From: Salipiger bermudensis
GTDB taxonomy: Bacteria > Pseudomonadota > Alphaproteobacteria > Rhodobacterales > Rhodobacteraceae
Direction: 5' to 3'
Assembly (NCBI RefSeq): GCF_020171625.1
Contig: NZ_JAIUZY010000004.1
Span: 434,001 to 498,000, forward strand
Length of the DNA stretch: 64,000 nucleotides
The notes below the pieces were generated by a model that was not told where the DNA came from, ran no database searches, and saw only the letters and a program-made list of their open reading frames with translations. This document shows positions 38,211 to 48,334 of the stretch, in pieces. The translations under genes were made by a program, and so were the position numbers. The first letter of the stretch is position 1. Each line of letters starts with the position of its first letter.

Positions 38211-39079
38211 GCGAAGCGGGCCGCAAGCCGCAGCGTGGCGCGCGCCTCGGGAATCCAGCCGTCGAAGACCGGCCAGGCATGGGGCGCGTCGGGCACTTCG
38301 TGCAGGGTGACCGCGGCGCCCTGTTCGCGCAGGCGGGCCGCCATGCTGCGGGCGTCATCGGCGAGGATCTCGGTCGCGGAGTGGCAGATCAGCACCGGCG
38401 GGCAGCCGGGAAAGGCGCCGTAGAGCGGCGAGATGCGCGGGTCCTTTGGATCGGTGCCGGCCAGCACGATGTCGCAGAGCTCCTCGATGCGGGCGGCCGG
38501 CAGGAAGGGATCGGCGGCAGCATTGTCGCGCAGGCTCGCGCCGGTCCTGGCGAGATCGGTCCAGGGCGAGAAGGCAATGACGCCCGCAGGCGGCGTGCCG
38601 TCGGCGCAAAGCCGCGCCAGCAGCGCCAGCGCCAGCCCGCCGCCGGCGGAGTCGCCCGCCAGCACGATGCGATCGGGCCGGTAGCCCAGCGCGAGGCAGC
38701 GCTGCCACGCCCCAAGCGCGGCCTCGAAGGCGGCGGGAACCGGGGCGTCCTGCGCAAGGGGATAATCGGGCGCGCAGATCTCGACCCGCGCCAAGCTCGA
38801 GAGCCGCGCGATCAGGCCCTGATGGGTGGCAGGGCTGCCCGAGATGTAGCCGCCGCCGTGGAAGTAGAGGATCAGCTTGCCCGGCAGGCAGGGGCCGGCG
38901 CTGATCCAGTGCAGCCCGCCGGGACGGGCAAGGTGACGCAGATACGGCGGCTGCCGCAGCACCTGCGCGCCCAGATATCGAAACTCGCGCTCCGCCGCGC
39001 CCGGACCTGCCGTCCGCGCCAGCCGCGGCTTGACCGCGAGGCGCAGAAAGAGGTTAAGCGCGACGAGGCGCCGGCTCAT
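38180..39079 (-). CDS. Alpha/beta hydrolase, hormone-sensitive-lipase family
   Basis: Esterase/lipase-like protein of 299 aa. The oxyanion motif HGGG is in [13 protein letters not shown], the nucleophile Ser in [14 protein letters not shown] and the catalytic His in [10 protein letters not shown]; the Asp/Glu is near SATEILADD. An N-terminal hydrophobic stretch is weak and may not be a true signal. The substrate is unknown. Its ATG overlaps the gshB stop (ATGA), so it is co-translated with gshB. Its 3' end overlaps the convergent comM end by 31 bp. Confidence 0.9.
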   Translation of the reverse strand: MSRRLVALNLFLRLAVKPRLARTAGPGAAEREFRYLGAQVLRQPPYLRHLARPGGLHWISAGPCLPGKLILYFHGGGYISGSPATHQGLIARLSSLARVEICAPDYPLAQDAPVPAAFEAALGAWQRCLALGYRPDRIVLAGDSAGGGLALALLARLCADGTPPAGVIAFSPWTDLARTGASLRDNAAADPFLPAARIEELCDIVLAGTDPKDPRISPLYGAFPGCPPVLICHSATEILADDARSMAARLREQGAAVTLHEVPDAPHAWPVFDGWIPEARATLRLAARFAQSCLAATSR

Positions 39080-40011
39080 CCGCGCTTGGCTTCGATCGCC
39101 TGCCAGATCTTGCCGGCGACGTTGACGCCGTCGAAGCGCTCAAGCTCCTGGATGCCCGTGGGCGAGGTGACGTTGATCTCGGTCAGCCAGTCGCCGATCA
39201 CGTCGATGCCGACGAACACCTGCCCCTTCTCACGCAGGACCGGGCCGATCGTCGCGCAGATTTCGCGGTCACGCTCGGTCAGCTCGACCTTCTCGGGGCG
39301 GCCGCCCACATGCATATTCGAGCGCACCTCGTTGGCTGCCGGCACCCGGTTGATCGCGCCTACCGGCTCGCCGTCGACGAGGATCACCCGCTTGTCGCCC
39401 TTGGTCACCGCCGGCAGGTATTTCTGCACGATCAGCGGCTCGCGCGAGAACCCGGTAAAAAGCTCGTAGAGCGAGCTGAGGTTGCGGTCGTTTTCGTCGA
39501 GGCGGAACACGCCGGCCCCGCCATTGCCGTAGAGCGGCTTGAGGATGATGTCGCCGTGCTTTTCCTTGAACGCGCGGATGGTCTCGAGATCGCGGGCCAC
39601 GGTGGTGGGCGGCGTCAGCTCGGGAAAGTTCAGCACCAGCAGCTTCTCCGGCGAGTTGCGCACCCAGAACGGATCGTTGACCACCAGCGTATCGGGCCCC
39701 AACCGCTCGAGCAGGTGCGTGGTGGTGATGTAGTGCATGTCGAAGGGCGGATCCTGCCGGAGCCAGACCACGTCGACCTCGGAGAGGTCGATCAGCTCGA
39801 GCGGACCAAGCTCGGCATGGTCGCCCTGCACCCGCTTCACCTTGAGCGTGCGCGCCCGCGCCATGATCCGGCCTTCCTGGAAGGAGAGGTGATCGGGCAG
39901 GTAGTAATACAGTTCGTGCCCGCGCGCCTGAGCTTCCTCGGCCAGACGAAACGTGCTGTCTGCGTTGATGTCGATCGGACCGATCGGGTCCATCTGAAAG
40001 GCGATTTTCAT
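39076..40011 (-). CDS. gshB: Glutathione synthetase
   Basis: ATP-grasp enzyme that joins glycine to gamma-glutamylcysteine, the last step of glutathione synthesis. It is 311 aa. The start [24 protein letters not shown], then [27 protein letters not shown] (ATP-grasp loop) and the C-terminal [21 protein letters not shown] are typical. The ATG at 40011 is preceded by GGGAGA. It is part of the rsmI-yraN-gshB-hydrolase unit, an order common in alphaproteobacteria. Confidence 0.97.
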   Translation of the reverse strand: MKIAFQMDPIGPIDINADSTFRLAEEAQARGHELYYYLPDHLSFQEGRIMARARTLKVKRVQGDHAELGPLELIDLSEVDVVWLRQDPPFDMHYITTTHLLERLGPDTLVVNDPFWVRNSPEKLLVLNFPELTPPTTVARDLETIRAFKEKHGDIILKPLYGNGGAGVFRLDENDRNLSSLYELFTGFSREPLIVQKYLPAVTKGDKRVILVDGEPVGAINRVPAANEVRSNMHVGGRPEKVELTERDREICATIGPVLREKGQVFVGIDVIGDWLTEINVTSPTGIQELERFDGVNVAGKIWQAIEAKRG

Positions 40012-40073
40012 GGGGTCTCCCGCTCTGGCTTTGGCCATACATGGCCCAGAGACCCGGGACTGGCAATGCCCCC

Positions 40074-40508
40074 TCAGGGGCCAAGGGCGTTCTCGACCAC
40101 GCGGATCATGCCCTGCGCGTTCATCAGTGCCACGTCGAAGCGCATCTCGGTGAGCGAGCCGCGCGGCTGGGTGCCGGCGAATTCCTCGCCGGCGCGCAGC
40201 AGGCGCGCGATCTGGCGGGACGACAGGCGCTGCATCGCGCCATCGAAGCTTCGGCTTTTCTTGACCTCGACGAAGATCAGCCCGTCGCCATCGTGCAGGA
40301 TGAGATCGATTTCGCCGCAGCGGCCACGCCAGCGCTGCCCGGCCACGCGGAAGCCGCGGCGCTCATAATCCTGCGCCACCTGCGCCTCGGCGGAGAGGCC
40401 TGCGCGATGACCAGTGGCCCCGCGTTCGGCGCGCGTGCGGCGACCATCGTCCCGCACCGGCACCGGGGTCGAGAAATCGAACCTGAGCTGTTGGCCCATC
40501 ATCGACAT
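40074..40508 (-). CDS. UPF0102 (YraN-like) nuclease-fold protein
   Basis: Protein of 144 aa with the YraN fold. The restriction-endonuclease-like core is in [38 protein letters not shown], where the Asp, Glu and E-x-K pattern can be seen. The function is not settled. The first 45 residues are basic and variable. I start at ATG 40508, 20 bp after rsmI, preceded by a G-rich ribosome site. The rsmI-yraN pairing is widely conserved. Confidence 0.93.
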   Translation of the reverse strand: MSMMGQQLRFDFSTPVPVRDDGRRTRAERGATGHRAGLSAEAQVAQDYERRGFRVAGQRWRGRCGEIDLILHDGDGLIFVEVKKSRSFDGAMQRLSSRQIARLLRAGEEFAGTQPRGSLTEMRFDVALMNAQGMIRVVENALGP

Positions 40509-40527
40509 TGAGCCCCCTTTCCGGGGA

Positions 40528-41403
40528 TCAGCCCCCGTCTTCGGCCCGCTCCTTGGCCAGCGCCATGGCACGCTGGTAGACCGGGCGCCGTTTCACGCCG
40601 TACATGCCCGAGACCGCATCGGCGGCATCGCGCACCGACATCGTCAGCAGCGCCTCGGACAGGGACTGGTCTAGGTCAGATTCGCTAATTTCCTCTGAAT
40701 CGCCTTTGCCGATAAGCACCACGATCTCGCCCTTGGGGGGCGCATCCGCGTAGGCCTCGGCAAGCTCGGCGAGGCTGCCCTCGCGGCACTCCTCGAAGCG
40801 CTTGGTGAGTTCGCGGCAGACCGCCGCGGGGCGGTCCGGGCCAAGCGCCGCGGCGGCGTCCGCCAGCATCGCGCCCAGCCGTTTGGGCGACTCGTAGAAG
40901 GCCAGCGTTGCCGGCACCGCGCGAAGCTCATCGAGCGCCTTGCGCCGCGCACCGGAGGCATTCGGGAGGAACCCTCCGAACAGGAAACGGTCGGTCGGAA
41001 GACCGGCGATGGTCAGCGCCGCGATCACCGCCGAGGCGCCCGGTGCGGTGGTCACCGGCCACCCGTCCTCGCGGGCGGCGCGCACCAGATCGAAGCCCGG
41101 ATCCGAGATCATCGGCGTGCCGGCCTCGGAGGCATAGGCGACCGAACGGCCCTCGGCCAGCGCCCCGAGCAGTCTCGGGCGCACCTTGCCGCCGTTGTGA
41201 TCGTGATAGGCGAGCACCGTGCGATCGCCCAGCGGCACGCCATGAATTTCGAGCAGGCGGCGCAGGCTGCGGGTGTCCTCGGCCGCCAGCACGTCGGCAT
41301 CGCGCAGGATGTCGAGCGCGCGCAGCGTGATGTCGCGCGCGTTGCCGATCGGGACCGCCACCATGTAGAGCCCCGGCGCCAATCCGCGCCTTTCCGGATT
41401 CAT
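40528..41403 (-). CDS. rsmI: 16S rRNA (cytidine(1402)-2'-O)-methyltransferase
   Basis: SAM-dependent enzyme that methylates C1402 of 16S rRNA at the decoding centre. It is 291 aa from the ATG at 41403, whose N-terminus aligns with family starts; an ATG four codons upstream is possible but has no well-placed ribosome site. Motifs include GLYMVAVPIGNARDITLRALDIL, EDTRSLRRLL, ASEAGTPMISDPGFDLVRAA and GLPTDRFLFGGFLP. It is divergent from the LpoA-like gene, the usual layout. Confidence 0.95.
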   Translation of the reverse strand: MNPERRGLAPGLYMVAVPIGNARDITLRALDILRDADVLAAEDTRSLRRLLEIHGVPLGDRTVLAYHDHNGGKVRPRLLGALAEGRSVAYASEAGTPMISDPGFDLVRAAREDGWPVTTAPGASAVIAALTIAGLPTDRFLFGGFLPNASGARRKALDELRAVPATLAFYESPKRLGAMLADAAAALGPDRPAAVCRELTKRFEECREGSLAELAEAYADAPPKGEIVVLIGKGDSEEISESDLDQSLSEALLTMSVRDAADAVSGMYGVKRRPVYQRAMALAKERAEDGG

Positions 41404-41491
41404 CTCTGGACCCATCCCCTTGCTGGACTATGATCCCCCGTAAATCCACGCGGGCTTCAACCCGCGCATCTGAACGAGGGAGTTCACCACC

Positions 41492-42682
41492 ATGTTCGCC
41501 GTTTTGTCCCGCGCCCGCAAGGCGCTCTGCACCGCTGCCGTTGTGGCAGGCGCAGGCCTACTCACCGCCTGCGACGTCTCCACGATGACCGATCTCGGTG
41601 CATCGAACAGCGGCGGCCCGCGAATCAACCCCAACGAGAGCGTGCGCGTGGCCCTGCTGGTCCCGCAAAGCGATCCCGGCGCCGGCAGCATCGCCCGCGA
41701 TCTTGAGAACGCCGCCCGCCTCGCCATCGCCGATCTCGACGGGGTGACCATCGACCTCGCGGTCTATGACACCGCCGGCTCAGGCGCCACCGCCGCGGTG
41801 CAGGCGCAGCGCGCGGTCGACGAAGGCGCCAAGATCATCCTCGGGCCGCTGCGCGGCGAGGTCGCCGTCGAGGCCAGCAAGGTGGTCGCCGACGAGGGCG
41901 TCAACGTGCTCGCCTTCTCGAACAACCCCTCGATCGCCGGCGGCAACCTCTTCGTGCTTGGGCCGACCTTCGAGAACACCGCCGACCGCCTGATGCAGTA
42001 CGGCCGCGGCAATGGTCTCAAGAGCATCGCGATCCTGCATTCCGAGGACGTGCCCGGCCAGTTCGGCCGCAACGCCATCCAGCAGGCCGCCTCGAATAAC
42101 GGCGTGCGCGTCGCCACCGTGCAGCCCTACCCCCTCAGCGTCGAGGGCGTGACCGGCACCGCGCAGTCGATGGGCGACGTCGCCCGCAACTCGGGCGCGG
42201 ACTCGGTGTTCATCACCACCGACGCCACCAACGCCGCCATGCCGCTGCTGCTGCAGGTGATGCCCGAGAACGGCCTCGACCCGGCCGAGTTCCAGTATAT
42301 CGGCCTGACCCGCTGGGACGTGAAGCCCGAGATCTTCGCCTATCCGGGCGCCGAGGGCGCATGGTTCGCCATCCCCAACCAGTCGATGCAGCGCAGCTTC
42401 ACCTCGCGCTACAGCGCCGCCTATGGCGCGAACCCGCACCCGCTTGCCGGTCTGGCCTTCGACGGGATTGCCGCCGTCGGCGCGCTGGTGAAGCAAGGTC
42501 GCGGGGATGCCCTCACCGGGCGCGCCCTGACGCAATCCGCTGGTTTCCAAGGCACGGGCGGTGTATTCCGGCTGAAACGCGATGGCACCAACGAACGTGG
42601 TCTGGCCGTCGCGACCGTGCGCAACAACCAGATGGTGATCCTTGACCCTGCCCCCTCCAGCTTCTCCGGCGCAGGTTTCTGA
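41492..42682 (+). CDS. LpoA/LppC-like penicillin-binding protein activator (lipoprotein)
   Basis: Outer-membrane-type lipoprotein of 396 aa. The signal ends in L-L-T-A-C with the lipidated Cys at about 27. The rest is one periplasmic-binding-protein fold (type 1): VRVALLVPQSDPGAGSIARDLENAARLAI, then AKIILGPLRGEVAVEAS and FSNNPSIAG. It lacks the N-terminal TPR domain of E. coli LpoA. The role, activation of peptidoglycan synthases, is inferred from the family. GGGAG precedes the ATG. It overlaps the possible TTG start of glnD. Confidence 0.9.
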   Translation: MFAVLSRARKALCTAAVVAGAGLLTACDVSTMTDLGASNSGGPRINPNESVRVALLVPQSDPGAGSIARDLENAARLAIADLDGVTIDLAVYDTAGSGATAAVQAQRAVDEGAKIILGPLRGEVAVEASKVVADEGVNVLAFSNNPSIAGGNLFVLGPTFENTADRLMQYGRGNGLKSIAILHSEDVPGQFGRNAIQQAASNNGVRVATVQPYPLSVEGVTGTAQSMGDVARNSGADSVFITTDATNAAMPLLLQVMPENGLDPAEFQYIGLTRWDVKPEIFAYPGAEGAWFAIPNQSMQRSFTSRYSAAYGANPHPLAGLAFDGIAAVGALVKQGRGDALTGRALTQSAGFQGTGGVFRLKRDGTNERGLAVATVRNNQMVILDPAPSSFSGAGF

Positions 42683-42701
42683 AGACCTCACGCAAGCCCC
42701 G

Positions 42702-45449
42702 ATGCCGGACGACCTGATCGCGCCGGCATCGGACATCCTCGACCTTCCGGCCCTTCGCGACGCGCTCTTCAGCCGCGTCGCGGAGGCCGACACCGAAGCA
42801 CAGGTGCGCGCCATCGCGGTGCAGCTTCTGTCCGAGGCCCGCGATCATGGCCGCGCCGTCATCGCCGAGGCCTTCGCCGCCAAGCCCCGCGCCGCCTTCC
42901 CCACCACCGAAGCCTATGCCTGGCTGACCGATTGCATCGTGCGACTGGTCTTCGAGCTGGCCACCGTGCGGCTGCACCCGCTCAACACCCCGACCGAGGG
43001 CGAACGCCTGACGGTGATGGCGGTCGGCGGCTACGGCCGTGGCGAGATGGCGCCGGATTCGGACGTCGACCTGCTGTTCCTGACACCTTGGAAGATCACC
43101 CCGTGGGCCGAGAGCGTCATCGAGTCGATGCTCTACATCCTCTGGGACCTGAAGCTGAAGGTGGGCCACGCCTCGCGCACGGTGAAGGACTGCCTGCGCC
43201 TTGGCGGAGAGGACTTCACCATCCGCACCGCGATGCTCGAAACCCGGTTCGTCACCGGCCATGAGCCGCTGGCGCGCGAACTCGAGACCCGGCTCTGGGA
43301 GGACCTGTTCAAGGGGTCGGAGCGCGCCTTCGTGGCGGCCAAGCTCGAGGAGCGCGGCAACCGCCATCGTAAGCACGGCCTGCGCTACGTGGTCGAGCCC
43401 AACGTCAAGGAGGGCAAGGGCGGGCTGCGCGACCTGCAGTCGCTGTACTGGATCACGAAGTACATCCACCACACCGACGACGCCGAGGAACTGGTGCGCA
43501 TCGGCGTCTTCCGCCGCGAGGAATACAACCTCTTCATGCGCGCCGAGGAGTTCCTCTGGGCGGTGCGCTGCCACCTGCATCTCGCAGCGGGGCGCGCGGT
43601 CGAGCAGCTGACCTTCGACATGCAGGTCGAGGTGGCGGAGCGCATGGGATATGTCGACCGCGCCGGACGGCGCGGCGTCGAGCTGTTCATGCAGGACTAC
43701 TTCCGCCACGCCACCGCGGTGGGCGACCTGACGCGGATCTTCCTCACCGCGCTCGAGTCCGAACAGCAAAAGGATGCGCCGCTGCTGCTGCGCCTGTTCA
43801 AGCGCGGCCCGCAGGTCAAGGACGGCTACGAGGTGGTCAACAACCGCCTCGCCATCGCGGATGATACCGCCTTCCTCGCCGACAAGCTGAACCTGCTGCG
43901 CTACTTCGAGGAAGGGCTGCGCACGGGGCTGCTGCTGCACCCCCACGGGATGCGCCTGATCAAGGCCAACCTGCACCTGATCGACGACGAGCTGCGCTCG
44001 GACAAGGAAGCGCGGCGGCTGTTCCTCGACCTGCTTCTGAAGCACGGCAATCCCGAGCGCTCGTTGCGGCGGATGAACGAGCTTGGCGTCATTGGCGCCT
44101 TCATCCCCGAGTTCGAGCCCATCGTGGCGATGATGCAGTTCAACATGTATCACGCCTACACGGTCGACGAGCACACCATCCAGTGCATCGCCAATCTCAG
44201 CGAGATCGAGCATGGCGATCTGGTCGAGGAGCTGCCCGTCGCCTCGACGATCCTGAAAGATGGCGTCAACCGCAAGGTGCTCTACGTGGCGCTGCTGCTG
44301 CACGACATCGGCAAGGGGCGCGACGAGGATCACTCGGTTGTCGGCGCGCGCATCGCCCGCAAGGTGGCGCCGCGTCTGGGGCTGACCAAAGCGGAATGCG
44401 CCACCGTCGAGTGGCTGGTGCGCTATCACCTGCTGATGTCGGACATGGCGCAGAAGCGCGACATCGCCGACCCGCGCACGGTGCGCGATTTCGCCAAGGC
44501 GGTGCAGACCAAGGAGCGGCTCGACCTGCTGACCGTGCTCACGGTCTGTGACATCCGCGGCGTCGGTCCGGGGGTCTGGAACAACTGGAAGGCAGCGCTC
44601 CTGCGGGCGCTCTACCGCCAGACCCGCCGCGCGCTCGAGGACGGCATGGAGGCGCTCAACCGCGAGAACCGCGGCGCCGAGGCCAAGAAGGCCCTGCGCG
44701 AAGCGCTGGCCGACTGGGATGCCAAGGACCTGCGGGCCGAGACGGCGCGTCATTACGATCCCTACTGGCAGGGGCTGCATGTCACCGCCCACAAGGTTTT
44801 TGCCGAGCTGCTGCGCGATATCGGCGACACCGAGATCCGCATCGACATCCATCCCGACGAGGATCGCGATGCGACGCGGGTCTGCTTTGCGCTGGCCGAT
44901 CACCCGGGCATTTTCGCCCGTCTCGCCGGGGCGCTGTCTCTGGTCGGCGCCAACGTCGTCGATGCGCGCACCTTCACCTCGAAGGACGGCTACGCCACGG
45001 CGGCGTTCTGGATTCAGGATTCAGAGGGTTCTCCCTACGAGGCGAGCCGCATCCCGCGCCTGCGCGACACCATCCGCAAGACCCTGATGGGCGAGGTCAG
45101 GCCGCGCGAGGCCATCCTGTCGCGGGGCAAGCTCAAGAAGCGCGAGAAGGCCTTCAACGTGCCGACATCCATCGCCTTCGACAACGAGGGCTCGGAGATC
45201 TACACCATCATCGAGGTCGACACCCGCGACCGTCCGGGCCTGCTCTACGATCTGGCACGGACGCTGTCGGAGGCCAACGTCTACATTTCCTCGGCGGTGA
45301 TCGCGACCTATGGCGAGCAGGTCGTGGATACCTTCTACGTGAAGGACATGTTCGGCCTGAAGTTCTACACGCCCTCGAAGCAGAAGACCCTCGAGCGCCG
45401 CCTGCGTACGGCCATCGAGGACGGCGCCGCACGCATCGCCGGGAACTGA
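42702..45449 (+). CDS. glnD: [Protein-PII] uridylyltransferase/uridylyl-removing enzyme
   Basis: Nitrogen sensor that uridylylates and deuridylylates PII in response to glutamine. About 915 aa. The nucleotidyltransferase motif GGYGRGEMAPDSDVDL is at 109-124. The GlnD-specific PII-uridylyltransferase middle domain follows, then the HD domain with LLLHDIGKGRDEDHS (His534-Asp535). Two C-terminal ACT domains lie near 726 (VCFALADHPGIFARLAGALS) and 839 (VDTRDRPGLLYDLARTLSEA). The start is uncertain. I use the ATG at 42702, 20 bp after the previous stop. A TTG at 42642 is in frame and overlaps that gene. Confidence 0.96.
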   Translation: MPDDLIAPASDILDLPALRDALFSRVAEADTEAQVRAIAVQLLSEARDHGRAVIAEAFAAKPRAAFPTTEAYAWLTDCIVRLVFELATVRLHPLNTPTEGERLTVMAVGGYGRGEMAPDSDVDLLFLTPWKITPWAESVIESMLYILWDLKLKVGHASRTVKDCLRLGGEDFTIRTAMLETRFVTGHEPLARELETRLWEDLFKGSERAFVAAKLEERGNRHRKHGLRYVVEPNVKEGKGGLRDLQSLYWITKYIHHTDDAEELVRIGVFRREEYNLFMRAEEFLWAVRCHLHLAAGRAVEQLTFDMQVEVAERMGYVDRAGRRGVELFMQDYFRHATAVGDLTRIFLTALESEQQKDAPLLLRLFKRGPQVKDGYEVVNNRLAIADDTAFLADKLNLLRYFEEGLRTGLLLHPHGMRLIKANLHLIDDELRSDKEARRLFLDLLLKHGNPERSLRRMNELGVIGAFIPEFEPIVAMMQFNMYHAYTVDEHTIQCIANLSEIEHGDLVEELPVASTILKDGVNRKVLYVALLLHDIGKGRDEDHSVVGARIARKVAPRLGLTKAECATVEWLVRYHLLMSDMAQKRDIADPRTVRDFAKAVQTKERLDLLTVLTVCDIRGVGPGVWNNWKAALLRALYRQTRRALEDGMEALNRENRGAEAKKALREALADWDAKDLRAETARHYDPYWQGLHVTAHKVFAELLRDIGDTEIRIDIHPDEDRDATRVCFALADHPGIFARLAGALSLVGANVVDARTFTSKDGYATAAFWIQDSEGSPYEASRIPRLRDTIRKTLMGEVRPREAILSRGKLKKREKAFNVPTSIAFDNEGSEIYTIIEVDTRDRPGLLYDLARTLSEANVYISSAVIATYGEQVVDTFYVKDMFGLKFYTPSKQKTLERRLRTAIEDGAARIAGN

Positions 45450-45632
45450 CCGGGCGCCGAGGAAGGACGTGCGGCCCGTCCTCGGCCGCCCGCCCTGCCC
45501 GGCTTGTGATCGGCGCGGGTCCCACGGATTTGGAGCACTCTTAGTGTGCGCGATGGATACCGCTTTGCGCAAGGCAGCAGCGTCGAAGGAACGATGGGGA
45601 TTGCGGAGCTTCCCGCCGACCTGCCGGGGGCC

Positions 45633-46619
45633 TCAGCGCTCCAGCAGGTGGAGCAGCTGCGCCTCCGCCCGGCGCAATCCGCTGACCTCCGGCGCCTCGC
45701 GCGAGAGCGTCGCGCGCGCTTCGGCCTCGCTCTCGGTAAGGGCGATCACGTCGGGATGGATGTAGGATTTGCGGGCGATTGCCGGCGTGTTGTGCAGCCG
45801 CTCTGAGGCCGCCTCGGACATCGCCTTGATCGTCACCGTCTCGGCCTCCAGCGCGTATTTCAGCGCCGCGGCGGTGCCGTTCCACGTGCGAAAGGTCTTC
45901 GCCGTCAGCGCGCTGTTGCCGGTGCGGTCGGCGAGAAAGGCGTTCACCTCCTCCGAGCGCACCGAATGAGGCGTGCCGTCCGTGTCCAGCCACGTGATGA
46001 GCTCGCGCCCCGGCAGATCGTGCAGGCCGGTCATGACGCGCTCGAGCGTGCGATCGCGCAGGACGCTTTCGATCTTGGTGCCGCCCTTGCCGGTGAAGTT
46101 CAGCCGCAGCACCCCGCCCTCGAGCGACATATGCGCGCCGCGCAGCGTGGTGGCGCCGTAGCTGCGGTTCTGCTTTGCGTAATCGGCATTGCCGACCCGG
46201 ATGCCGGCCCGGTCGAGCAGCGCCAGCACCGCCGCCAGCGCGAAAGCCCGGTCGCCGGGGTCGCGGCCGCGCAGGTCTTCGAGGATGCGGCGCCGCAGTC
46301 CGGGCAGCGCGTGTCCGAACTCGGCCAGATGCGCGAATTTCTGGCGCGCGCGATGCTCGGTCCAGTCGGGGTGATAGCGATACTGCTTGCGCGACCGCGC
46401 ATCGCGACCGGTGGCCTGCAGGTGCCCGTTCTCGCGCGGGCAGATCCACACTTTCTCGTAGGCGGGAGGCACCGCCAGCGCCTCGATGCGCCGCCGCTCG
46501 GGGCCGCGCTCGATCCGCGTTCCGTCCGGTGCGATGTATGAAAACCCGCGCCCGCACCGCCGTCGCGCAATGCCGGGGCGGTCATCGGGATAGTAGACGA
46601 GGTCGGGTTCTGGGGTCAT
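45633..46619 (-). CDS. DNA topoisomerase IB
   Basis: Poxvirus-type type IB topoisomerase of 328 aa that relaxes supercoils through a 3'-phosphotyrosyl intermediate. Active-site residues are visible: the RKQYRYHPDW region (Arg), the Lys in TGKGGTKIES, the Arg in RDRTLERVMTGL and the nucleophile Tyr in ARKSYIHPDVI. Bacterial members are scattered and often accessory. I start at the ATG at 46619; the frame continues 38 codons upstream without similarity. It converges with glnD and lies 44 bp after the histidine-kinase gene on the same strand. Confidence 0.93.
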   Translation of the reverse strand: MTPEPDLVYYPDDRPGIARRRCGRGFSYIAPDGTRIERGPERRRIEALAVPPAYEKVWICPRENGHLQATGRDARSRKQYRYHPDWTEHRARQKFAHLAEFGHALPGLRRRILEDLRGRDPGDRAFALAAVLALLDRAGIRVGNADYAKQNRSYGATTLRGAHMSLEGGVLRLNFTGKGGTKIESVLRDRTLERVMTGLHDLPGRELITWLDTDGTPHSVRSEEVNAFLADRTGNSALTAKTFRTWNGTAAALKYALEAETVTIKAMSEAASERLHNTPAIARKSYIHPDVIALTESEAEARATLSREAPEVSGLRRAEAQLLHLLER

Positions 46620-46663
46620 GCGCCGAGAACGCCGCACGGCCAGCACCGGTTCCGCGGCGCGGC

Positions 46664-48334
46664 TCACGTCGCCGCGATGCGGTCTCCCTCGCGGTCGGCG
46701 GCCGCGCGCCGGGCGGCACCGCGTTTGGCCCACGGCACGTCGATGATGCAGTGCAGGCCGGTCGGGGTCAGCTCACGCACGAACCGGCCCTCGAGCTGGC
46801 GCTCGATCATCAGCGTCATCAGGCTCGAGCCGAAGCCCGGCACATCGAACCCCTCGCGCCTCAGCGGCCCGGCAACCGTCTCGATCCAGTCCAGATGCAA
46901 GAGACCGTCCGCGACCTCCCAGCGCACGTCGAGCACGCTGCCGGCGTCCTTGAGCGCACCGTACTTGGCCGCATTGGTCACCAGCTCGTGCACCACCATG
47001 CCCAGCGTCTGGCATTCCTCGGAACTGAGCGCCACCATGGGCCCGCTCATGTTCACCCGGATTTCGCCACCGCCGGAATAGGGTGCCAGTTCCTGCGACA
47101 AAAGCTGGCTGAGCGCCACCGGTTCCCAGCGCTGATCGGCGAGCAGAGAATGGTTCTGTGCCAGAGCGCCCAGCCGGTCGATCAGCTTGGCGCGCATCAC
47201 CTCGGGCGCTTCGGGACGGGCCAGCCGCACGATGCCCTGCACCACCGCCAGAAGGTTGCGCGAGCGGTGATTGATCTCGTCCGACATCAGTCGCTCGCGC
47301 TCGGCGGCGCGGGCGCGGTCCATCACCGTCATCATCCGGGACAGCACCTGTTCCACCGTCTCCCGCTCGAGATCGGTCCAGTGCCGCGCGCTGCAGGAAT
47401 GCACGAAAAGGATCGCCTCGGTGGCGCCGTCCTCGACCCACGGCACCGCCAGCGCGGCCTCGCAGTTCAGGACATCAAGCAGGGCCCGGTCGGAGGCCGT
47501 GCGGGACGAATCGGGTCCGTCGATCTGGATCACCCGCCCGTCCAGCAACTGTCGCCAGGCTACGTCGAGGAGCGGCGCTCGCGCGCCCCCGACCGGCACG
47601 GGCGACGCACCCTCGGCCACCCATTGCTCGATCACCGGCAGCTTGGCATTCGGACCGTCCTGCACCCGCTCGCGCAGGCCGACCCGGTCGGCGCCGAGAT
47701 GCGCCCCCAGCATCGCAAGCGCGCGCCGTCTCAGCTCAGTCAGGTCCGTCACGTTGCGGATCACATCGCTCAGCTCGAGCAGGAAGCGGGTCTTTTCCTG
47801 CTGCAGGACCTGCCGCGTGGTCTCGTTGCCGGAGTTGAAGACGCCGCCGATGGAGCCGTCATCGTCACGGATCGGGGTGAAATTGTAGGTCCAGTAGGTC
47901 TCTTCCTCGACCCCGAAGCGCCGCATCGGCAGCATCTGGTCGCGGAAATAGACCCCCTCCCCGGTCATGATCGCCTCCGAGAACTGCGGCTCGATGATGT
48001 GCCAGATGTCCGACCAGACCTCCGCCGCGGGCTCGCCAAGACAGCCCGGGTGGCGCGGGCCGGGGATGTGCGACCAGCTGTCATTGTAGAGCAGACGCAG
48101 GTCCGGCCCCCAGTAGATGCAGGTCGGGAAGGCCGAGTTCAGCGCGATGCTGAGCGCCGAGCGCAGCGCCGCCGACCAGTCCTCGGACGGCCCGAGAGGA
48201 TGTCCGGACCAGTCGAACTCACGGATTCGCCGGGCCATTTCGCTGGGGCCGGAAAGGAAGGATGTCTTGTCAAAGTTCGGAGACTGACGACGTAGCAACA
48301 AGTTCTCCAGTGTGAGGTCCGAGGCCAGACCCAT
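46664..48334 (-). CDS. HWE-family sensor histidine kinase with PAS and GAF domains
   Basis: Predicted soluble sensor kinase of about 556 aa with no membrane segment. A PAS domain (about 35-170) begins with IREFDWSGHPLGP and contains a TYNFTPIRDDDGSIGGVFN strand. A GAF domain follows (about 190-340). The transmitter is of the HWE type: the H-box is EINHRSRNLLAVVQGIV with His356, the N-box is VVHELVTNAAKYGAL and the W-x-E motif is in LDWIETVAGP. HWE kinases often feed light, redox or general stress responses. The start is uncertain (ATG 48334, ATG 48352 or GTG 48403), because none has a clear ribosome site. No response regulator is adjacent. Confidence 0.88.
   Translation of the reverse strand: MGLASDLTLENLLLRRQSPNFDKTSFLSGPSEMARRIREFDWSGHPLGPSEDWSAALRSALSIALNSAFPTCIYWGPDLRLLYNDSWSHIPGPRHPGCLGEPAAEVWSDIWHIIEPQFSEAIMTGEGVYFRDQMLPMRRFGVEEETYWTYNFTPIRDDDGSIGGVFNSGNETTRQVLQQEKTRFLLELSDVIRNVTDLTELRRRALAMLGAHLGADRVGLRERVQDGPNAKLPVIEQWVAEGASPVPVGGARAPLLDVAWRQLLDGRVIQIDGPDSSRTASDRALLDVLNCEAALAVPWVEDGATEAILFVHSCSARHWTDLERETVEQVLSRMMTVMDRARAAERERLMSDEINHRSRNLLAVVQGIVRLARPEAPEVMRAKLIDRLGALAQNHSLLADQRWEPVALSQLLSQELAPYSGGGEIRVNMSGPMVALSSEECQTLGMVVHELVTNAAKYGALKDAGSVLDVRWEVADGLLHLDWIETVAGPLRREGFDVPGFGSSLMTLMIERQLEGRFVRELTPTGLHCIIDVPWAKRGAARRAAADREGDRIAAT

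Noticed and set aside
45450..45632. Small gene between glnD and topoisomerase IB
   Set aside because: The convergent 183-bp gap has no frame with a start, ribosome site and plausible composition.
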